Assembly: GCF_025345565.1 (NCBI RefSeq)
Contig: NZ_CP054475.1
Coordinates: 3,761,129-3,825,128, forward strand
Length of the DNA stretch: 64,000 nucleotides
Reading direction: 5' to 3'
Origin: Thalassolituus hydrocarboniclasticus
GTDB lineage: Bacteria; Pseudomonadota; Gammaproteobacteria; Pseudomonadales; Oceanobacteraceae
In this document: positions 62,489-64,000 of the stretch, one piece after another
Layout: the number at the start of each line of letters is the position of its first letter
Numbering within the stretch: position 1 is the stretch's first letter
Made by a program: the position numbers and the translations under genes
The notes under the pieces: model-generated
Seen by the model: only the letters and a program-made list of their open reading frames with translations
Told to the model about the DNA's origin: nothing
The model's database searches: none

Positions 62489-62686
62489 TCAGAACAGTCC
62501 GTCTTCTTCTTCGAACAGGTTTTCCAGTTCTTTCTCAACCTTCACCCGCACTTCATGTTCAATCTTCACGTTCAGATTAATGGTGATGGGTTTTTCCGGC
62601 GCTGCCACTTTTAACGTGCAGGCACTGAGGGGCGCCAGCAGCAACAGTGCCAGCAGCGTGTTTTTCGCCAGCAGGATTATTTTCAT
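62489..62686 (-). CDS. ynbE: YnbE-like small lipoprotein
   Basis: A 65-residue lipoprotein with a signal and lipobox (LLALLLLAPLSAC) and a short mature chain: PEKPITINLNVKIEHEVRVKVEKELENLF, the YnbE hallmark. It is probably anchored in the outer membrane and works with YdbL, 28 bp downstream, and with a YdbH protein encoded elsewhere in anterograde phospholipid transport. The C-terminus is acidic (EEEDGLF). It is the first gene of the minus-strand group after rhlE. Confidence 0.9.
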   Translation of the reverse strand: MKIILLAKNTLLALLLLAPLSACTLKVAAPEKPITINLNVKIEHEVRVKVEKELENLFEEEDGLF

Positions 62687-62777
62687 ACACTCGATCCTTG
62701 GTGAGGGAGCTGATTCAGCGGTTACTCTATCTGCCTGTCAGGCCAATGCAAAGCCTGACGGGCCGTGATTGTTCATG

Positions 62778-64000
62778 CTATTTCTTCTTGCGGATACCGT
62801 AAGTCGCCTGCGCTTTGGCCTTTGCCTTGGCTTTGGCCCGTTGCTTACGCGGATTACCGCGTCGCTCCAGACCTTCATCAAAGCTGGGTTCAAACCCGGT
62901 CAGCCAGATCATCGGCAGCGGCCGTTTGATCAGCGCTTCGATATCGGCGAGCAGATTTTCTTCGTCCCGCGCCACCAGACTGATGGCATGACCATCGTTG
63001 CCTGCGCGTCCGGTACGGCCGATACGGTGCACGTAATCTTCGGCATTAAACGGCAGTTCAAAGTTCACCACATGGCTTAAGGCAACGATATCGATACCGC
63101 GCGCGGCTACGTCGGTGGCAATTAAGGCGCGGATTTTACCTTCGCGGAAGTCGTCCAGCGCCCGCTGACGCGCGCCCTGACTCTTATCGCCATGCAGGGC
63201 ATCGGCTTTGATACCGTCCAGCGCCAGTTCTTTTACCAGTGCATCGGCGCCTTGTTTGGTACGCACGAACACCAGCACCTGCTGCCAGTTGCCGGAGCCG
63301 ATCAGAAACGCCAGCGCCGCCGCTTTTTTGCCTTTATCCAACTGATACAGGGTCTGCTGAATGGCATCGACGGTGCTGTTCTGTGGCGTGACTTCCACCA
63401 GCAGCGGATCGTTGAGCATACCGTACGCCAGATCCTTTACCGTTTTGGGAAAAGTGGCGGAGAAAAACAGCGTCTGCCGCTCTTTTGGCAGGGCGCGCAG
63501 AATGGCGAAGATTTCATCACTGAAACCCAGATCAAGCATACGGTCGGCTTCATCCAGCACCAGCGTGCTGACCGCATCCAGCGTCAGTGCTTCCTGACGC
63601 AGCAGATCCAGCAACCGCCCTGGCGTGGCCACCAGAATCTCCAGCCCCTGAGCCAGCGCATCAATCTGTACCTTCAGGCTGACGCCACCATAGGCCACAC
63701 CGGTACGCAGGCGCGTGCCCTGACTGTAGCGCACGCTGCTGTCGGCTACCTGCTGCGCCAGCTCACGGGTCGGGGCAATCACCAGCAGGCGGGGCTGCTT
63801 AGCGGCTGCGGGTTCCTGTGCCAGTAAACGCTGGATCTGCGGTAACAGAAAGGCGGCGGTTTTACCGGTACCGGTCTGCGCTCCGGCCAGCACATCGCGC
63901 CCGGCCAGCACCGCAGGAATCGCGCCCTGCTGCACCGCCGTTGGCTGTGCATAACCCAGAGCGGCAAGGGTAGAAAGAAGCGGGTCAGTAATACCCAGAT
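62778..64000 (-). CDS. rhlE: DEAD-box RNA helicase RhlE, N-terminus cut by the window edge
   Basis: The frame is open to the window end, so the N-terminal start lies outside; an internal GTG at 63935 is not the real start. Visible motifs in order: LGITDPLLSTLAALGYAQPTAVQ (Q motif), AQTGTGKTAA (motif I), PTRELAQQV, DEADRMLDLGF (motif II, DEAD), SATFPKTV (motif III), and HRIGRTGRAGNDGHAI (motif VI). A short basic tail (KQRAKAKAKAKAQATYG, near the end) follows. It would remodel RNA in ribosome assembly or mRNA decay. It precedes ynbE by 92 bp on the same strand. Confidence 0.95.
   Translation of the reverse strand, partial: LGITDPLLSTLAALGYAQPTAVQQGAIPAVLAGRDVLAGAQTGTGKTAAFLLPQIQRLLAQEPAAAKQPRLLVIAPTRELAQQVADSSVRYSQGTRLRTGVAYGGVSLKVQIDALAQGLEILVATPGRLLDLLRQEALTLDAVSTLVLDEADRMLDLGFSDEIFAILRALPKERQTLFFSATFPKTVKDLAYGMLNDPLLVEVTPQNSTVDAIQQTLYQLDKGKKAAALAFLIGSGNWQQVLVFVRTKQGADALVKELALDGIKADALHGDKSQGARQRALDDFREGKIRALIATDVAARGIDIVALSHVVNFELPFNAEDYVHRIGRTGRAGNDGHAISLVARDEENLLADIEALIKRPLPMIWLTGFEPSFDEGLERRGNPRKQRAKAKAKAKAQATYGIRKKK

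Overview
The window looks like chromosome from a marine or aquatic gammaproteobacterium. It has a UbiE-UbiJ-UbiB ubiquinone cluster, a PilT/PilU pair next to YggS-ProC-YggT-YggU, a LipA/Lif-type lipase with its foldase, RhlE, and a YnbE/YdbL pair. An Oceanospirillales- or Pseudomonadales-like lineage fits, but no marker here fixes the genus. Most genes are moderately GC-rich. Two zones, about 2.0-3.8 kb and 46.0-47.7 kb, are visibly more AT-rich and carry signs of mobility. No rRNA, tRNA, CRISPR array or prophage was seen.

Layout. 0-1.6 kb: molybdopterin genes moaB(partial)-C-D-E. 1.6-3.8 kb: a 268-bp MITE-like element, two GNAT acetyltransferases and a small membrane protein. 4.0-7.5 kb: a 1163-residue acidic protein of unknown function. 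7.6-13.8 kb: an unassigned catabolic operon (LysR regulator, 2-oxoglutarate/Fe(II) oxygenase, alpha/beta hydrolase, NMT1-type ABC importer, nucleobase-type deaminase). 13.9-21.4 kb: a GGDEF-EAL protein, pilU, pilT, and divergent yggS-proC-yggT-yggU. 21.4-22.7 kb: an intact IS3-family element with a 3-bp target duplication. 22.8-28.5 kb: a DauA-like SulP transporter, a penicillin-acylase-family lipoprotein and a divergent membrane-bound AraC-type regulator. 28.9-34.0 kb: a regulated ethanolamine module (AraC regulator, eutB, eutC, permease) without microcompartment genes.

34.2-40.2 kb: a MarR-controlled operon holding an RND/MMPL permease fused to a LolA-like periplasmic domain, an outer-membrane barrel and a hydrolase. 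It looks like an envelope lipid or hydrophobic-compound export system. 40.3-44.8 kb: a DUF1145 protein, a solute-binding protein and ubiE-ubiJ-ubiB. 44.8-46.0 kb: a gene-free zone full of repeats. 46.0-47.7 kb: an AT-rich two-gene island with a zinc-ribbon DUF4145 protein and an SRA-HNH modification-dependent endonuclease, bracketed by degenerate attC-like palindromes. This is the best candidate for an undescribed (defence) system. 47.8-54.3 kb: a MAPEG protein, S1/P1 nuclease, a secreted protein, lipase plus foldase, and a TetR/AidB-like pair with a perfect operator palindrome. 54.5-64 kb: a secreted phosphodiesterase-hemopexin fusion, an SLC13-type transporter, a TetR regulator, a REP-like duplication, an M48 protease with LemA, ydbL, ynbE and the N-terminally truncated rhlE.

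Working together: degradative and secreted enzymes (lipase, S1/P1 nuclease, phosphodiesterase, acylase) and dedicated importers (NMT1 ABC, ethanolamine permease, SulP, SLC13) suggest a scavenging lifestyle. PilT/PilU with a c-di-GMP enzyme suggest surface motility. Several local regulators sit beside visible candidate operators, at 27.2, 34.6 and 54.3 kb.
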